Below are positions 43,906 to 54,314 of a DNA stretch of 64,000 bases, one piece after another. The first letter of the stretch is position 1. Each line of letters opens with the position of its first letter. The notes beneath the pieces are model-generated. The model searched no databases. It saw only the letters and a list, made by a program, of their open reading frames with translations, and was not told the origin of the DNA. The stretch is from Pseudidiomarina aquimaris (lineage in GTDB: Bacteria; Pseudomonadota; Gammaproteobacteria; Enterobacterales; Alteromonadaceae): assembly GCF_003987395.1 (NCBI RefSeq), contig NZ_PIPT01000005.1, positions 1-64,000 of the forward strand, written 5' to 3'. A program made the translations under genes and the position numbers.

Positions 43906-44532
43906 ATGTCGACACTGTTAGATGTTAAACAGCTCGCCTCGCAGCGTGCGGGTCGCACGCTTTTTGCCGATCTTAGCTTCAGCCTGCAAGCGGGGGCCGT
44001 GCTGCATATCGAAGGTGAGAACGGTGCGGGCAAATCGACATTGTTGCGTTCGCTTGTCGGCCTGGTTGAACTGCAAGCTGGAACCATTCAATTCTTCCCT
44101 TCTGAACACGGGCTGGCGCAAGAGTGGCGGCAACATACGCTGTTTATGGGACATAAGTCAGCAGTCAAAGCTGAGCTTACGGCGCTGGAAAACGTTGCGC
44201 TGCAAGCGCAGCTGTCAGGACTGACGCAAGTTGATGCCTGGCAGTTGCTGGAAACGGTAGGGCTGCTCGGACTGGAAGATTTGCCGGCTGGGCAATTATC
44301 CGCGGGACAGCAACGCCGAATCGCGTTGACACGTTTGTGGTATAGCCAAGCACCGCTGTGGATTCTGGATGAGCCTTTTACGGCACTGGATACGCGAGGT
44401 ATCGACCTGTTGCAGCAGCGCTTTGCGCAACATATCGAGGCGGGCGGGGCGATTATTCTTACTTCGCACCAAGCATTGACCTGGCAGCCTGAGCAATTGC
44501 AGCGCCTGCGCATTCAAGGCGGTGAGTTATGA
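43906..44532 (+). CDS. ccmA: Haem exporter ATP-binding protein CcmA
   Basis: 208 residues, ABC ATPase of the CcmABCD system, which releases haem-loaded CcmE. Walker A is GENGAGKST (near 38-46), the signature is LSAGQQRRIALTR (near 127-139) and Walker B is LWILDEPF. Its stop overlaps the ccmB start (ATGA). It is the first gene of a ccmA-I cluster with overlaps or gaps of 1-4 bp. Confidence 0.95.
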   Translation: MSTLLDVKQLASQRAGRTLFADLSFSLQAGAVLHIEGENGAGKSTLLRSLVGLVELQAGTIQFFPSEHGLAQEWRQHTLFMGHKSAVKAELTALENVALQAQLSGLTQVDAWQLLETVGLLGLEDLPAGQLSAGQQRRIALTRLWYSQAPLWILDEPFTALDTRGIDLLQQRFAQHIEAGGAIILTSHQALTWQPEQLQRLRIQGGEL

Positions 44533-45212
44533 GTCGCGCCTCAAGTTGGACTGCATTAACGGCGATAATGAAGCGTGACCTCATGGTGGTGATGCGCCGC
44601 CGCAGCGATATTTTAAACCCGCTGTTGTTCATTTTGGTCGTGGTCAGCCTGTTCCCTCTGGCCGTCGGGCCGGGTCCAGATATCCTCGGTCGTATCGCTG
44701 CGGGAGTGATTTGGGTTGCCGCATTGCTTTCGGCCTTGCTCGGCTCAGAACGCTTATTCCGCGAAGACTATCTCGATGGAACGCTCGAGCAGCTTACCCT
44801 ACAACCCCAAGCATTACCGCTGTTGTCATTCGGGAAGATCGCCGTGCATTGGTTATTAAGTGGTCTGCCCTTGGTGATCCTTGCGCCGCTGTGTGCGTTA
44901 TTATTGAAACTACCACTCGCTGGCTGGGGTACGTTGATGGCAACGTTGCTGGTGGGAACGCCAATACTCAGTGCGATTACCGCAATTGGCGCAGCATTGA
45001 CAGTTAGTTTAGGCCGTGGTGGCGCGTTGCTGAGTTTATTGCTTTTGCCACTTTTTATTCCCCTACTTATTTTTGCCAGTGGCGCTGTTGAGGCGGCGTT
45101 AGTGGGTACAGCTGCGTGGCCACAAGTGTTACTATTGGCGGGCTTAAGTTTATTAACTTTGCTGTTGGCGCCGTTTGCGGTAGCAGCCTCGATACGAGTG
45201 AGTGTGAATTAA
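44529..45212 (+). CDS. ccmB: Haem exporter membrane protein CcmB
   Basis: 227 residues with six membrane helices. The N-terminal AIMKRDLMVVMRRRSDILNPLLFILVV and GSERLFREDYLDGTLEQL are CcmB signatures. It forms the membrane part of the CcmA ABC complex. Confidence 0.95.
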   Translation: MSRASSWTALTAIMKRDLMVVMRRRSDILNPLLFILVVVSLFPLAVGPGPDILGRIAAGVIWVAALLSALLGSERLFREDYLDGTLEQLTLQPQALPLLSFGKIAVHWLLSGLPLVILAPLCALLLKLPLAGWGTLMATLLVGTPILSAITAIGAALTVSLGRGGALLSLLLLPLFIPLLIFASGAVEAALVGTAAWPQVLLLAGLSLLTLLLAPFAVAASIRVSVN

Positions 45213-45213
45213 C

Positions 45214-45972
45214 ATGTGGCGTTGGTTACATCCTTACGCAAAACCTGAGACGGTCTACCATTTACTGGGGCGTTGGCTGCCGTGGGCAACCGCTGGTGCG
45301 GTATTAATATTAGGTATTGGTTTGGTGTGGGGACTGTTGTTCGCACCTGCGGATTACCAGCAAGGCGATAGCTACCGCATTATCTTCATTCATGTGCCGT
45401 CGGCTATGTTTTCGATGAGTATCTATGTCAGCTTGGCGATTGCCGCTTTCATTGGTCGGGTCTGGCAGCTCAAAATGGCCGACTGGGCGTTGGCAGCGAT
45501 AGCTCCGGTAGGCGCGGTCTTCACCTTTATTGCGCTGTTCACCGGCGCAGTTTGGGGCAAGCCGATGTGGGGCACGTGGTGGGAGTGGGATGCACGCCTC
45601 ACGTCACAACTCATTTTACTGTTCTTGTATATCGGCGTGTTAGCGCTTTATTACGCCTTCAGCGATAACCGCACTGGCGCGAAAGCTGCGGGCATCCTCG
45701 CGATGGTCGGCGTGATCAATATTCCGATTATCCGTTACTCAGTCGAGTGGTGGAACACTCTCCACCAGGGCGCTACGCTAACGGTTTTTGAACGGCCACC
45801 GATGGCGAATAGCATGTTGTTCCCGCTGTTAACTTGTATTCTTGGCTTCGCCTTTTTAGCGGCCGCGCTCATCATGCAACGTATGCGCACTGAAATATTA
45901 CGACAAGAACTGCGCCGGCCGTGGGTCAAGCAGGTCTTCGGTCGCCCGGCAGCAACAGGGGAGCGCAGCTAA
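45214..45972 (+). CDS. ccmC: Haem transporter CcmC
   Basis: 252 residues with six membrane helices and the tryptophan-rich WGTWWEWDARLTSQ motif (near 121-134). Conserved His residues are in IIFIHVPSA and WWNTLHQGATL. It attaches haem to CcmE in the periplasm. The stop TAA shares its last A with the ccmD start. Confidence 0.95.
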   Translation: MWRWLHPYAKPETVYHLLGRWLPWATAGAVLILGIGLVWGLLFAPADYQQGDSYRIIFIHVPSAMFSMSIYVSLAIAAFIGRVWQLKMADWALAAIAPVGAVFTFIALFTGAVWGKPMWGTWWEWDARLTSQLILLFLYIGVLALYYAFSDNRTGAKAAGILAMVGVINIPIIRYSVEWWNTLHQGATLTVFERPPMANSMLFPLLTCILGFAFLAAALIMQRMRTEILRQELRRPWVKQVFGRPAATGERS

Positions 45973-46172
45973 TGCAGTTTGACAGTTGGCAAGCCTTTAT
46001 TGAAATGGGCGGTTATGGTTTTTATGTTTGGCTAGCGTTTGGCGTTAGCTTTTTGGCAATGGGTGTGTTGGTGGTGCAAGGATTGCGCGCGCGCAGTAGG
46101 CTGCAACGTGAGTTCACGCAGGAGCAACAGCGGCAACAACGACTGGCGCGACGGAAGCAAGAGGTATCCTGA
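45972..46172 (+). CDS. ccmD: Haem exporter protein CcmD
   Basis: 66 residues, one membrane helix ([23 protein letters not shown]) and a basic Gln/Arg-rich cytoplasmic tail, as expected for CcmD, which holds CcmC and CcmE together. The start at 45972 is right after the ccmC stop; a longer in-frame reading from 45921 is only overlap with ccmC. Confidence 0.9.
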   Translation: MQFDSWQAFIEMGGYGFYVWLAFGVSFLAMGVLVVQGLRARSRLQREFTQEQQRQQRLARRKQEVS

Positions 46173-46672
46173 TGGCAATGAATCCCCGACGAAAAAAGCG
46201 TTTAACTTGGACCTTAGGTCTGATTGCCGGTGTGGCGGTAGCATTCAGCGTTATTTTGTATGCTTTGTCGCAAAACATCGATTTATTCTATACACCGAGC
46301 GAAGTGATTGAAGGTAAGGGCAAAGATGCCGTCAAACCTGAAGTCGGTCAGCGCTTGCGTATCGGTGGGATGGTGGTCGAGGACTCCGTTCGCCGTAATC
46401 CGGAAACCCTAGAGGTTGAGTTCCGTGTAACGGATATTGGCCCAGAAGTGAAAATTCTTTACACCGGCATACTGCCGGACTTGTTCCGCGAAGGGCAAGG
46501 TATCGTGGCGCAAGGTGTCATGATTGAACCGACGGTAATGCAAGCAACGGAAGTGTTGGCGAAGCATGATGAAGAATACATGCCGCCGGAACTTGCTGAG
46601 CAAATGAAAGGTATCAAGCACGTCAATCCGAATACCTCAGGTGCTTATGACGAGCAGGGTGGTGACCAATGA
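46172..46672 (+). CDS. ccmE: Cytochrome c maturation protein CcmE
   Basis: 166 residues, one N-terminal membrane anchor and a periplasmic OB fold. The haem-binding His is in [13 protein letters not shown] (HxxxY), and QRLRIGGMV is conserved. It is a haem chaperone carrying covalently bound haem to CcmF. Starts inside the ccmD stop codon (TGATG). Confidence 0.96.
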   Translation: MAMNPRRKKRLTWTLGLIAGVAVAFSVILYALSQNIDLFYTPSEVIEGKGKDAVKPEVGQRLRIGGMVVEDSVRRNPETLEVEFRVTDIGPEVKILYTGILPDLFREGQGIVAQGVMIEPTVMQATEVLAKHDEEYMPPELAEQMKGIKHVNPNTSGAYDEQGGDQ

Positions 46673-48624
46673 TTGCCGAAATAGGTCAATTTGCGCTGGC
46701 GTTAGCGCTGGCATTTTCGGTTCTGCTTGCGATCTACCCGTTGTGGGGCGCATACAAGGGACATAGTGGTGCCATGTTGTTGGCGCGTCCGCTGGCGTAT
46801 GGACAGTTTCTGTTCACTGCGATTGCCTACGCGGCTCTGACATGGGGCTTTGTGGTCAATGATTTTAGTATCGCCTACGTTGCCGCAAACTCGAATACAC
46901 AACTGCCGCTGGCCTACCGTATCACTGCGGTTTGGGGAGCGCACGAAGGTTCATTCTTGTTGTGGATGTTGATGCAGGCGGGCTGGATTGCGGCGGTAGC
47001 GATGTTCTCGCGGCGCATGCCCGTGACCATGATGGCCCGTGTGTTGGCTATCCTTGGTTTGATCAGTATCGGCTTTTATCTGTTTATGCTCTCGGTCTCG
47101 AATCCGTTCGACCGTGCGTTACCGTGGATCCCCGTCGATGGACAGGACTTGAATCCACTGTTGCAAGACCCTGGCATGATTATTCACCCACCGTTACTTT
47201 ACATGGGCTATGTCGGCTTTTCGGTTGCTTTCGCTTTCGCTATCGCTGCGCTGATGGCGGGCAAGTTGGATGCAGCTTGGGCCCGTTGGTCGCGCCCTTG
47301 GGCGACCACTGCTTGGTCGTTTTTAACGCTCGGCATTGCCATTGGCAGTTGGTGGGCATATTACGAGCTCGGCTGGGGCGGCTGGTGGTTCTGGGACCCT
47401 GTTGAGAACGCGAGTTTTATGCCGTGGTTGGTGGGGACCGCATTGATTCATAGCTTGGCGGTAACCGAAAAGCGCGGGGCGTTTAAGTCTTGGACCGTAT
47501 TGTTGGCCATTTCGGCTTTCAGTTTAAGCTTATTGGGAACGTTTTTAGTACGCTCTGGCGTGATTGTTTCGGTCCACGCTTTTGCCACTGACCCGGCGCG
47601 TGGCTTGTTTATTCTGGGCTTGTTGGCTGTGGTGATTGGTGGTTCGCTGGTGCTGTTTGCCTTGCGTGCCGGTGCAGTACAAAGCCATACCAAATATGAA
47701 GCTGTTTCCCGAGAAGTGATGCTGTTGGGCAATAACATTTTGCTCATTGCTGCTACGTTGGTTGTGCTGCTGGGCACGTTGTTGCCATTGGTGCACAAAG
47801 AACTCGGTATGGGCTCGATTTCAATCGGCGTACCGTTCTTCAACCAAATGTTCACCTGGCTGATTGTGCCGTTCGTACTGTTGATGGGCCTCGGCCCGTT
47901 GTTCCGTTGGCGACGGCAAGAACTGCAGCCATTGCGTAACAGTTTGGCGTTGGCACTGATATTAGCCTTGGGGCTAGGCTATGCCTTACCTGCTATCCTT
48001 GCGGAGCAAGTGAAAGCGATGGCGGTGCTGGGGCTGGTGATGAGTTTGTGGATCACTATGACCTTGATCACCGAGTTGCGTCTGCGCGTGCAACAACGCA
48101 AACAAGGGCTTGCCGGCCTTACAAAACTCGGGCGCAGTCACTGGGGCATGGTCTTGGGTCACCTCGGTTTTGCGATTAGCTTGATTGGTATTGCGGCGGT
48201 GAGTCAGTACGAGCTCGAGCGTGACGTACGCTTAGCACCAGGCGACAGTGTTGAGGTGCAAGGCTACCGCTTCCAGTTTGATGTATTGAGCCAGCAGCAG
48301 GGCCCGAATTATATTACCGATCATGCTGAGTTCTCCGTCTATTCCGGTAACCGAAAAATTACCGATCTGGTAACAGAGAAGCGCTTCTATACTGTGCAGC
48401 GCATGAGCATGACGGAAGTCGGTTTAGATGCCGGATTCACTCGTGACTTGTATGTGGCGCTAGGCGAGCCGCTCGAAAATAGCGATGCATGGGCCGTTCG
48501 TATCTACATCAAGCCGTTTATCCGGTGGATTTGGGGTGGTGCGATTCTAATGGCTCTTGGCGGTGCCTTGGCTATTAGCGATAAGCGCTACCGCGCACTG
48601 AAGAAAGCCGGAGGTGCAGCATGA
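46669..48624 (+). CDS. ccmF: Cytochrome c haem lyase subunit CcmF
   Basis: 651 residues with about 15 membrane helices. The WWD domain is [19 protein letters not shown] (near 238-256), with flanking conserved His in [11 protein letters not shown] and [11 protein letters not shown]. It ligates haem to apocytochrome c with CcmH/CcmI. It overlaps both neighbours by 4 bp. Confidence 0.96.
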   Translation: MIAEIGQFALALALAFSVLLAIYPLWGAYKGHSGAMLLARPLAYGQFLFTAIAYAALTWGFVVNDFSIAYVAANSNTQLPLAYRITAVWGAHEGSFLLWMLMQAGWIAAVAMFSRRMPVTMMARVLAILGLISIGFYLFMLSVSNPFDRALPWIPVDGQDLNPLLQDPGMIIHPPLLYMGYVGFSVAFAFAIAALMAGKLDAAWARWSRPWATTAWSFLTLGIAIGSWWAYYELGWGGWWFWDPVENASFMPWLVGTALIHSLAVTEKRGAFKSWTVLLAISAFSLSLLGTFLVRSGVIVSVHAFATDPARGLFILGLLAVVIGGSLVLFALRAGAVQSHTKYEAVSREVMLLGNNILLIAATLVVLLGTLLPLVHKELGMGSISIGVPFFNQMFTWLIVPFVLLMGLGPLFRWRRQELQPLRNSLALALILALGLGYALPAILAEQVKAMAVLGLVMSLWITMTLITELRLRVQQRKQGLAGLTKLGRSHWGMVLGHLGFAISLIGIAAVSQYELERDVRLAPGDSVEVQGYRFQFDVLSQQQGPNYITDHAEFSVYSGNRKITDLVTEKRFYTVQRMSMTEVGLDAGFTRDLYVALGEPLENSDAWAVRIYIKPFIRWIWGGAILMALGGALAISDKRYRALKKAGGAA

Positions 48625-49196
48625 GTAAGGGATGGCGTTGGGCCGTTTTATTGCTGCCGCTGCTAGCCTTCATCGTGTTGGTGGGCTTCTTGTTACGAGG
48701 CTTGTTTTCCGACCCTACCGAGCTAAGTTCAGCCTTGGTCGGTAAACCGGTGCCACAGTTTAGTGTGCCCGATCTTTATCAACCGGAGCAGCAGCATACG
48801 CAGGCGATTTTACAAGGCCAGCCCATGCTACTTAACGTGTGGGCAACTTGGTGTCCGACCTGTCGCGCAGAGCACGCGTATCTCAATAAGCTCGCGGCTG
48901 AAGGTGTCGCCATTGTCGGGCTCAACTATAAAGACGACTCCCGCGACAAAGCCGTCAACTGGCTGAATACTTTGGGTGACCCTTACACCGTTAACTTGTT
49001 CGACGCCAACGGCAGTGTGGCGCTCGAGTTTGGTGTCTATGGTGCGCCGGAAACCTTTTTGATAGATGCCCAAGGGCAGATCCGTTATCGCCACGTGGGT
49101 GATGTAAATGAGCGGGTTTGGCGTGGTGAACTTGGCGAGCGTTATCGCTCGTTAATGCAGGAGTTTAATGCTACTGCTGAGGGGACTGATTCATGA
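48621..49196 (+). CDS. ccmG: Thiol:disulphide interchange protein CcmG/DsbE
   Basis: 191 residues. An N-terminal membrane anchor and a thioredoxin fold with active site WATWCPTCRAEH (near 74-85) and the GVYGAPETFLID cis-Pro region. It reduces apocytochrome haem-binding cysteines. Confidence 0.95.
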   Translation: MSKGWRWAVLLLPLLAFIVLVGFLLRGLFSDPTELSSALVGKPVPQFSVPDLYQPEQQHTQAILQGQPMLLNVWATWCPTCRAEHAYLNKLAAEGVAIVGLNYKDDSRDKAVNWLNTLGDPYTVNLFDANGSVALEFGVYGAPETFLIDAQGQIRYRHVGDVNERVWRGELGERYRSLMQEFNATAEGTDS

Positions 49197-49702
49197 TGGG
49201 ATTATTTCGCGCACTGTTAAGTTTTGCGCTGGTCCTTACAGCACTCGTTCTGGTGGCGCCGAGTCATGGTCAGAATCTCGAGGCTTATCAGTTTGATGAG
49301 CCAGCGCAGGAAGCGTTATTTAAAGAGCTGATTGACGAGTTACGTTGTCCGAAATGTCAAAACCAGAGTATTGCCGACTCCAATGCCGAGCTGGCCCGTG
49401 ATTTACGCGATCGCACCTACTTTATGGTGAAAGAAGGCGCAACCAAGCAGGAAGTTATTGATTTTATGGTCGCGCGTTATGGTGACTTTGTGCACTACCA
49501 ACCACCTTTAACCTTTGTCACCAGTATTCTGTGGTGGGGACCGATTGCTGTGCTGGCGATTGGTGGCTTAGTTATTTTATTCCGCGTGCGTCAACAACGC
49601 AGCACGGAAGTAGAACTCAGTGACGACGAGCGAGTGCAGCTTGCCACGTTGCGCAGCGAAGCGACCGCTCGCGACGAAGAAAAAGAGGGTAAAGAATCAT
49701 GA
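49193..49702 (+). CDS. ccmH: Cytochrome c maturation protein CcmH
   Basis: 169 residues. Signal peptide, then the redox motif LRCPKCQNQSI (near 51-61), a three-helix domain and a C-terminal membrane helix. It acts with CcmI in presenting apocytochrome c. ATG at 49193 overlaps the ccmG stop; another ATG lies one codon later. Confidence 0.94.
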   Translation: MMGLFRALLSFALVLTALVLVAPSHGQNLEAYQFDEPAQEALFKELIDELRCPKCQNQSIADSNAELARDLRDRTYFMVKEGATKQEVIDFMVARYGDFVHYQPPLTFVTSILWWGPIAVLAIGGLVILFRVRQQRSTEVELSDDERVQLATLRSEATARDEEKEGKES

Positions 49703-50922
49703 ACCTGATGTTGATTCTAAGCATGGCAGCACTGGCGCTACTTGCCCTCGCGCTGATTCTCTTTTTTGGCGTGCGGCAAAAAGCCCAACGCCGCACACGC
49801 CTCGATGTGAACCGGGAGCTCTATGAGCAGCGCAAACAGGAGTTAGCGCAAGAACACGCTGATGGCTTGTTGACGGATAAAGCGCTGCAGGCCGCTGAGC
49901 GTGAACTCGATAAGCGTTTTGTTAGTGAAAATGCCGAGCTCGAGCAGCTCGAAGAGCATGCGATTGGCCGCGGTATTGCCTTACCTGCTGTCATTATCGT
50001 CGTCCTCGCGGTGGTGGGTTATGTATTGTTTGGCAGTTGGCAGCAGCAACAGCACGCTGATGAGGCGCGCCGGGCCCTACCAGAATTAGCTCAGCAGGTG
50101 TTAAACAACCAACAAAGTGCACCAACATCGGAAGAGTTAGAGCTTTTTGCGTTAGGTTTACGTCAACGCTTACAACAAGACGGCGGTGATGGTTTAACAT
50201 GGATGCTTTACGCACGCGCAGCAACGGCGTTACAGCGCTATGAACAAGCACTCGAAGCCTATGCTCATGCTTATAAATTGGAACCTACACGCCCCGGGAT
50301 TTTATTGGGCTATGCGCAACTGCTAATTAATATCGGTGACGAAGCGCAGCTGCAAACCGCCGCACGCTTGTTGTCAGAGCTGCTGCAAGTTGAGCCGCAG
50401 AACATCGATGGACTCTCGCTAACGGGTGCGGTTGCGTATCAGCGCGGCGACTACCCGCAAGCAGTGCAAGCGTGGCAACTGTTACTGCAGCTCATGCCCG
50501 AGGATGATGCGCGGCGAAGTGCCGTACAAGAGGCCTTAAGCGACGCTCAACAACAGCTGACGGCGAGCGCACAACAGTTACGTGTAACGGTCGAAATAAG
50601 CGATGCATTACGTGCGCAAGTGCCGGCAGACGCAACGTTATTTGTCTTCGTTAAAGCCGTTGACGGCGCACCGATGCCGGCAGCAGTGGTGCGGCAAGCG
50701 GTTACTGAGTTCCCGGTAGAAGTGGTGTTGTCAGATGCGCAGGCGATGTTACCTGATTACAAGATGAGCCAATTGAACCAATGGTTGGTTGAGGCGCGTA
50801 TCTCTACCGATGACCGTATTGAAATCGCCAGTGGTGACTTGGGTGCCGAAGCGCAAATTGTTGATGCGGCAACTGACGCCGAAGTGACATTGGTTATCGC
50901 TGAGAAGCTGACGAACGAATAA
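49699..50922 (+). CDS. ccmI: Cytochrome c biogenesis TPR protein CcmI
   Basis: 407 residues with two N-terminal membrane helices separated by a coiled segment (LYEQRKQELAQEHADGLL), TPR repeats at about 160-290 (ALEAYAHAYKLEPTRPGILLGYAQLL) and a C-terminal beta domain (VSISD-type, LRVTVEISDALRAQVPADATLFVFV). It holds apocytochrome c for haem attachment. Last gene of the ccm cluster; 14 bp to mlaA. Confidence 0.92.
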   Translation: MNLMLILSMAALALLALALILFFGVRQKAQRRTRLDVNRELYEQRKQELAQEHADGLLTDKALQAAERELDKRFVSENAELEQLEEHAIGRGIALPAVIIVVLAVVGYVLFGSWQQQQHADEARRALPELAQQVLNNQQSAPTSEELELFALGLRQRLQQDGGDGLTWMLYARAATALQRYEQALEAYAHAYKLEPTRPGILLGYAQLLINIGDEAQLQTAARLLSELLQVEPQNIDGLSLTGAVAYQRGDYPQAVQAWQLLLQLMPEDDARRSAVQEALSDAQQQLTASAQQLRVTVEISDALRAQVPADATLFVFVKAVDGAPMPAAVVRQAVTEFPVEVVLSDAQAMLPDYKMSQLNQWLVEARISTDDRIEIASGDLGAEAQIVDAATDAEVTLVIAEKLTNE

Positions 50923-50936
50923 GCAAGGAGATTCGC

Positions 50937-51683
50937 TTGAAACATTATTTACTTGCCGGGATGATTGCTGTGTTGGGTTTGAGTGGCTGCGCGACAGCGC
51001 CGGATGACCCTTATGCTGATCCCCGCGACCCTTTCGAAGAAGTCAATCGTGATGTTTGGGACTTCAACGAAGCGCTTGACGAGAATGTACTTTGGCCGGT
51101 AGCGCGTACCTACGGCAAGATTCCGCAACCGGTGCGCACTGGCTTGTTGAATGCCGCCGAAAACTTGGGTGAACCTTCGTATTTGGTTAACAATACTCTG
51201 CAAGGTAAATTTAAAGATGCAGGGATATCGTTTTGGCGATTCCTCATCAATAGTACCGTCGGTGTTGTAGGTATTTTTGATGTTGCTGGCGAGATGGGCC
51301 TTACCCGTCGTGAAGAGGGCTTCGGTGAAACTCTGGCAAGCTGGGGCGTCGGCGATGGACCCTACCTCATGCTGCCAGCGATGGGACCCACGGTACCGGT
51401 TGATCGCGGCGGTGATGTAGTTGACGGCATGTACTTTCCCATCGACGACCTCAACACGCCTGTGAGTGTCGCGCGGCTGTTCATTAAAGCGCTTGAATTG
51501 CGTTTGCGCCTGCAGGAGCAACAGGCATTGATGGAAAACTCCCTTGACCCCTACAGTTTCGTGCGTGAGGCCTACTATCAGAGTTGGCGCAACAAGGTGT
51601 ATGATGGCAATCCTCCAGCCGAAGAAACGGACCCAAGTGAGCCTGAAGATTTAGGCGATGATTTTTACGATCAGTTTGATTAA
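50937..51683 (+). CDS. mlaA: Outer-membrane lipoprotein MlaA (VacJ)
   Basis: 248 residues with a lipoprotein signal (lipobox LSGC, Cys18). DPFEEVNRDVWDFNEALDENVLWPVARTY, the PSYLVNNTLQGKF segment and GLTRREEGFGETLASWGVGDGPYLMLP are MlaA signatures. It removes misplaced phospholipids from the outer leaflet and passes them to MlaC. TTG start with AAGGAG 8 nt upstream. An acidic C-terminal tail. Confidence 0.94.
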   Translation: MKHYLLAGMIAVLGLSGCATAPDDPYADPRDPFEEVNRDVWDFNEALDENVLWPVARTYGKIPQPVRTGLLNAAENLGEPSYLVNNTLQGKFKDAGISFWRFLINSTVGVVGIFDVAGEMGLTRREEGFGETLASWGVGDGPYLMLPAMGPTVPVDRGGDVVDGMYFPIDDLNTPVSVARLFIKALELRLRLQEQQALMENSLDPYSFVREAYYQSWRNKVYDGNPPAEETDPSEPEDLGDDFYDQFD

Positions 51684-51728
51684 CGATTAAACCAAGAAAG
51701 ACGTTTTGCAAAACAAGGACCCGATGAC

Positions 51729-52613
51729 ATGGTAAAGAAAGTCGTCATTCCCGTTGCCGGACTCGGTACACGGATGTTACCCGCTACCAAAGCCATTCCA
51801 AAAGAAATGCTGCCACTGGTAGATCGCCCGCTCATCCAATTTATTGTTGAAGAGTGTGCCGCGGCAGGCTTGACTGACATCATTCTGGTGACGCATTCGA
51901 GTAAGAACTCGATTGAAAACCATTTTGACACGAGTTTTGAGCTCGAAACGACCTTAGAAACGCGTGTTAAGCGTCAGTTGTTGGCCGAAGTGCAGGCGAT
52001 TACACCACCGGGTGTCACCATCATGCATGTGCGCCAAGGTGTCGCCAAAGGTCTTGGTCATGCCGTCTTGTGCGCACGCCCGCTCATTGATGATCAGCCT
52101 TTTGCCGTGGTGTTACCTGACGTACTGGTCGACGAATCGACCTGCGATATGAAGCGTGACAACTTGGCTGAGATGGTGCGTAATTTCAACGCAACCGGTG
52201 CTGCACAGGTCATGGTTGAGAAAGTTCCCGAAGACAAAGTCGATCAATACGGTATTGCCGACATTGACGGCAGCGATTTAGCGCCAGGTGAACAAGCGCC
52301 AATTAAACAATTGGTGGAGAAGCCTCCGGTGGGGCAGGCGCCTTCAGACCTTGCGGTAGTGGGTCGTTATGTTTTCCCAGCGGACTTATGGGCACTGCTT
52401 GAGCGCACCCCCGTGGGCGCAGGTAATGAAATTCAATTGACTGACGCGATGGCGATGTTGCTCGAGCGCCAAACGGTCAACGCCTATTACATGAAAGGTC
52501 GCAGCAACGACTGTGGCAATAAGCTAGGGTACGCCCAAGCCTTTGTGGAACATGCACTGCGCCATCCTGACCTTGGGCCGGCGATGAAAGAGTGGCTTGC
52601 TTCAATCAAATAA
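51729..52613 (+). CDS. galU: UTP-glucose-1-phosphate uridylyltransferase
   Basis: 294 residues, makes UDP-glucose for envelope polysaccharides. The nucleotidyltransferase motif is [20 protein letters not shown] (near 8-27), with EECAAAG and later VEKPP and [10 protein letters not shown]. Length typical. A terminator follows 22 bp after the stop. Confidence 0.96.
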   Translation: MVKKVVIPVAGLGTRMLPATKAIPKEMLPLVDRPLIQFIVEECAAAGLTDIILVTHSSKNSIENHFDTSFELETTLETRVKRQLLAEVQAITPPGVTIMHVRQGVAKGLGHAVLCARPLIDDQPFAVVLPDVLVDESTCDMKRDNLAEMVRNFNATGAAQVMVEKVPEDKVDQYGIADIDGSDLAPGEQAPIKQLVEKPPVGQAPSDLAVVGRYVFPADLWALLERTPVGAGNEIQLTDAMAMLLERQTVNAYYMKGRSNDCGNKLGYAQAFVEHALRHPDLGPAMKEWLASIK

Positions 52614-52635
52614 AGCGTCTGCTTAAACATTCATC

Positions 52636-52664
52636 AAGGAGGGTTCATCCCTCCTTTTCTTTTT
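52636..52664 (+). terminator. Terminator after galU
   Basis: An 8-bp stem AAGGAGGG/CCCTCCTT with loop TTCAT, followed by TTCTTTTT. Confidence 0.9.
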
Positions 52665-52760
52665 GCGATTGGTCGCTTTCTATTTCCTTTTTCGCCCGAA
52701 ATAGGTAGGGTATTACGGTTTTACACCACTATAACGATAAACTAGTGAAGGCGAATAGGT

Positions 52761-54311
52761 ATGGAACCTAAGAATAACTTACAACAGGACAACGGATTTT
52801 TCGGTCAACCGGCCGGTCTGCAAACCTTGTTCTTTACTGAAATGTGGGAGCGCATGAGTTACTACGGTATGCGCGCGCTACTCGTTTTATTTATGACTGC
52901 CGCGTTACAAGATGGTGGTTTGGCCATGAACGTTGCAACAGCAACGGCTATCTACGGCCTCTACACCGGTGCGGTTTACTTCATGGGCTTGCCAGGTGGT
53001 TGGATTGCTGACCGTCTGATTGGTGGCCAACGTGCGACCTGGTACGGCGGTATTGTGATCATGTGTGGTCACATTGTTCTCGCCATCCCATCAGAATCCT
53101 CTTTCTTCCTTGGTTTGATTCTTGTGGTACTCGGTACCGGTATGTTGAAGCCAAACATCAGCGCCTTGGTTGGTCAGCTGTATGATGATGGCGATGACCG
53201 TCGTGATGCGGGCTACACCTTGTACTACATGGGTATCAACATTGGTTCATTGATCGGTTACCTCGTAACGGGTTACTTGATGGAAAATGTTGGTTGGCAC
53301 TGGGCATTCGGTGCTGCAGCAGTAGGTATGTTCTTTGGTCTTGTGCAATATCGGATGACGTTGCCAAAACTGGGTTCAGTCGGCCAAGAAGCGCCTAAGC
53401 CACTTTCAGACAATGGTCGTCGCTTAAGCTGGATGGTCATCATTGCTTTCTTGGTAGGTCTTGGTGTCGTTTTTGTTGCGACTTCAACGGGTGCAATGAC
53501 CATTGACCCAGTCGCGATTGCACAATACGTTGCTGCGGCTGCAACCATTGTATTCTTTGTTTATTACCTGAGCATTTTCTTGTTCGGTAAGTTAACCAAG
53601 AACGAAGCCAAGCGTCTCGGTGCGCTGTTTTTAGTGTGTATCGCTTCTATCTGTTTCTGGGCTGGTTTTGAGCAAGCAGGCTCGTCATTGAACTTGTTTG
53701 CCCGCGACCTGACGGACCGCATGGTGGGAAGCTTTGAAATTCCGACCACATGGTTCCAGATGCTCAACTCTGGTTTCTTGATTGCCTTATCGCCGTTCTT
53801 TGCAGCGCTTTGGGTGAACTTGACCAAGCGTATGATCAACCCATCGTACGGTTTCAAGAGTGCGTTAGGCCTCATCATTATGGCGAGTGGCTTCATCTTG
53901 ATGTTCTTTGCTTCACAAGCAGCGGCATCAGGTATGAAAGTATCGCCAAACTGGTTGGTAGCGGTGTACTTCTTGCACACGGTGGGTGAGCTGTGCTTAA
54001 GCCCAGTTGCTTTGAGTGCGGTAAGTAAACTAGCGCCGAAGCGTATGGCCGGTCAGATGATGGGTATCTTCGTATTGACCTATTCAATCGGTAGCCTCTT
54101 GGCAGGACTGATTGCCGGTAACCTCGACCCAGAAAACACTTCAACCATGCCTGACATGTACATGCAGATCACCTTGTTCGGTGTCGGGGTGGGTGTCGTC
54201 GTGTTCTTGTTGGCGTTGAAAACGCGTAAATGGGAAGCGCTTGCCGGTCAACCAGATCCTGAGCATGTAGCGATTAACGCTAACGAGCCAGTCAAGCAAG
54301 ATAAAGCTTAA
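52761..54311 (+). CDS. POT/PTR-family proton:oligopeptide symporter
   Basis: 516 residues with about 14 membrane helices. The PTR2 signature ExxERxxYYG is in TEMWERMSYYGMRALLVLF (near 27-45), and FYxxINxGS is in YYMGINIGSLIGYL (near 155-168). It imports di- and tripeptides with protons, fitting the proteolytic outfit encoded earlier in the window. DtpA-like; the exact paralogue cannot be named. The 147-bp upstream gap after the galU terminator is AT-rich. Confidence 0.93.
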   Translation: MEPKNNLQQDNGFFGQPAGLQTLFFTEMWERMSYYGMRALLVLFMTAALQDGGLAMNVATATAIYGLYTGAVYFMGLPGGWIADRLIGGQRATWYGGIVIMCGHIVLAIPSESSFFLGLILVVLGTGMLKPNISALVGQLYDDGDDRRDAGYTLYYMGINIGSLIGYLVTGYLMENVGWHWAFGAAAVGMFFGLVQYRMTLPKLGSVGQEAPKPLSDNGRRLSWMVIIAFLVGLGVVFVATSTGAMTIDPVAIAQYVAAAATIVFFVYYLSIFLFGKLTKNEAKRLGALFLVCIASICFWAGFEQAGSSLNLFARDLTDRMVGSFEIPTTWFQMLNSGFLIALSPFFAALWVNLTKRMINPSYGFKSALGLIIMASGFILMFFASQAAASGMKVSPNWLVAVYFLHTVGELCLSPVALSAVSKLAPKRMAGQMMGIFVLTYSIGSLLAGLIAGNLDPENTSTMPDMYMQITLFGVGVGVVVFLLALKTRKWEALAGQPDPEHVAINANEPVKQDKA

Positions 54312-54314
54312 GGC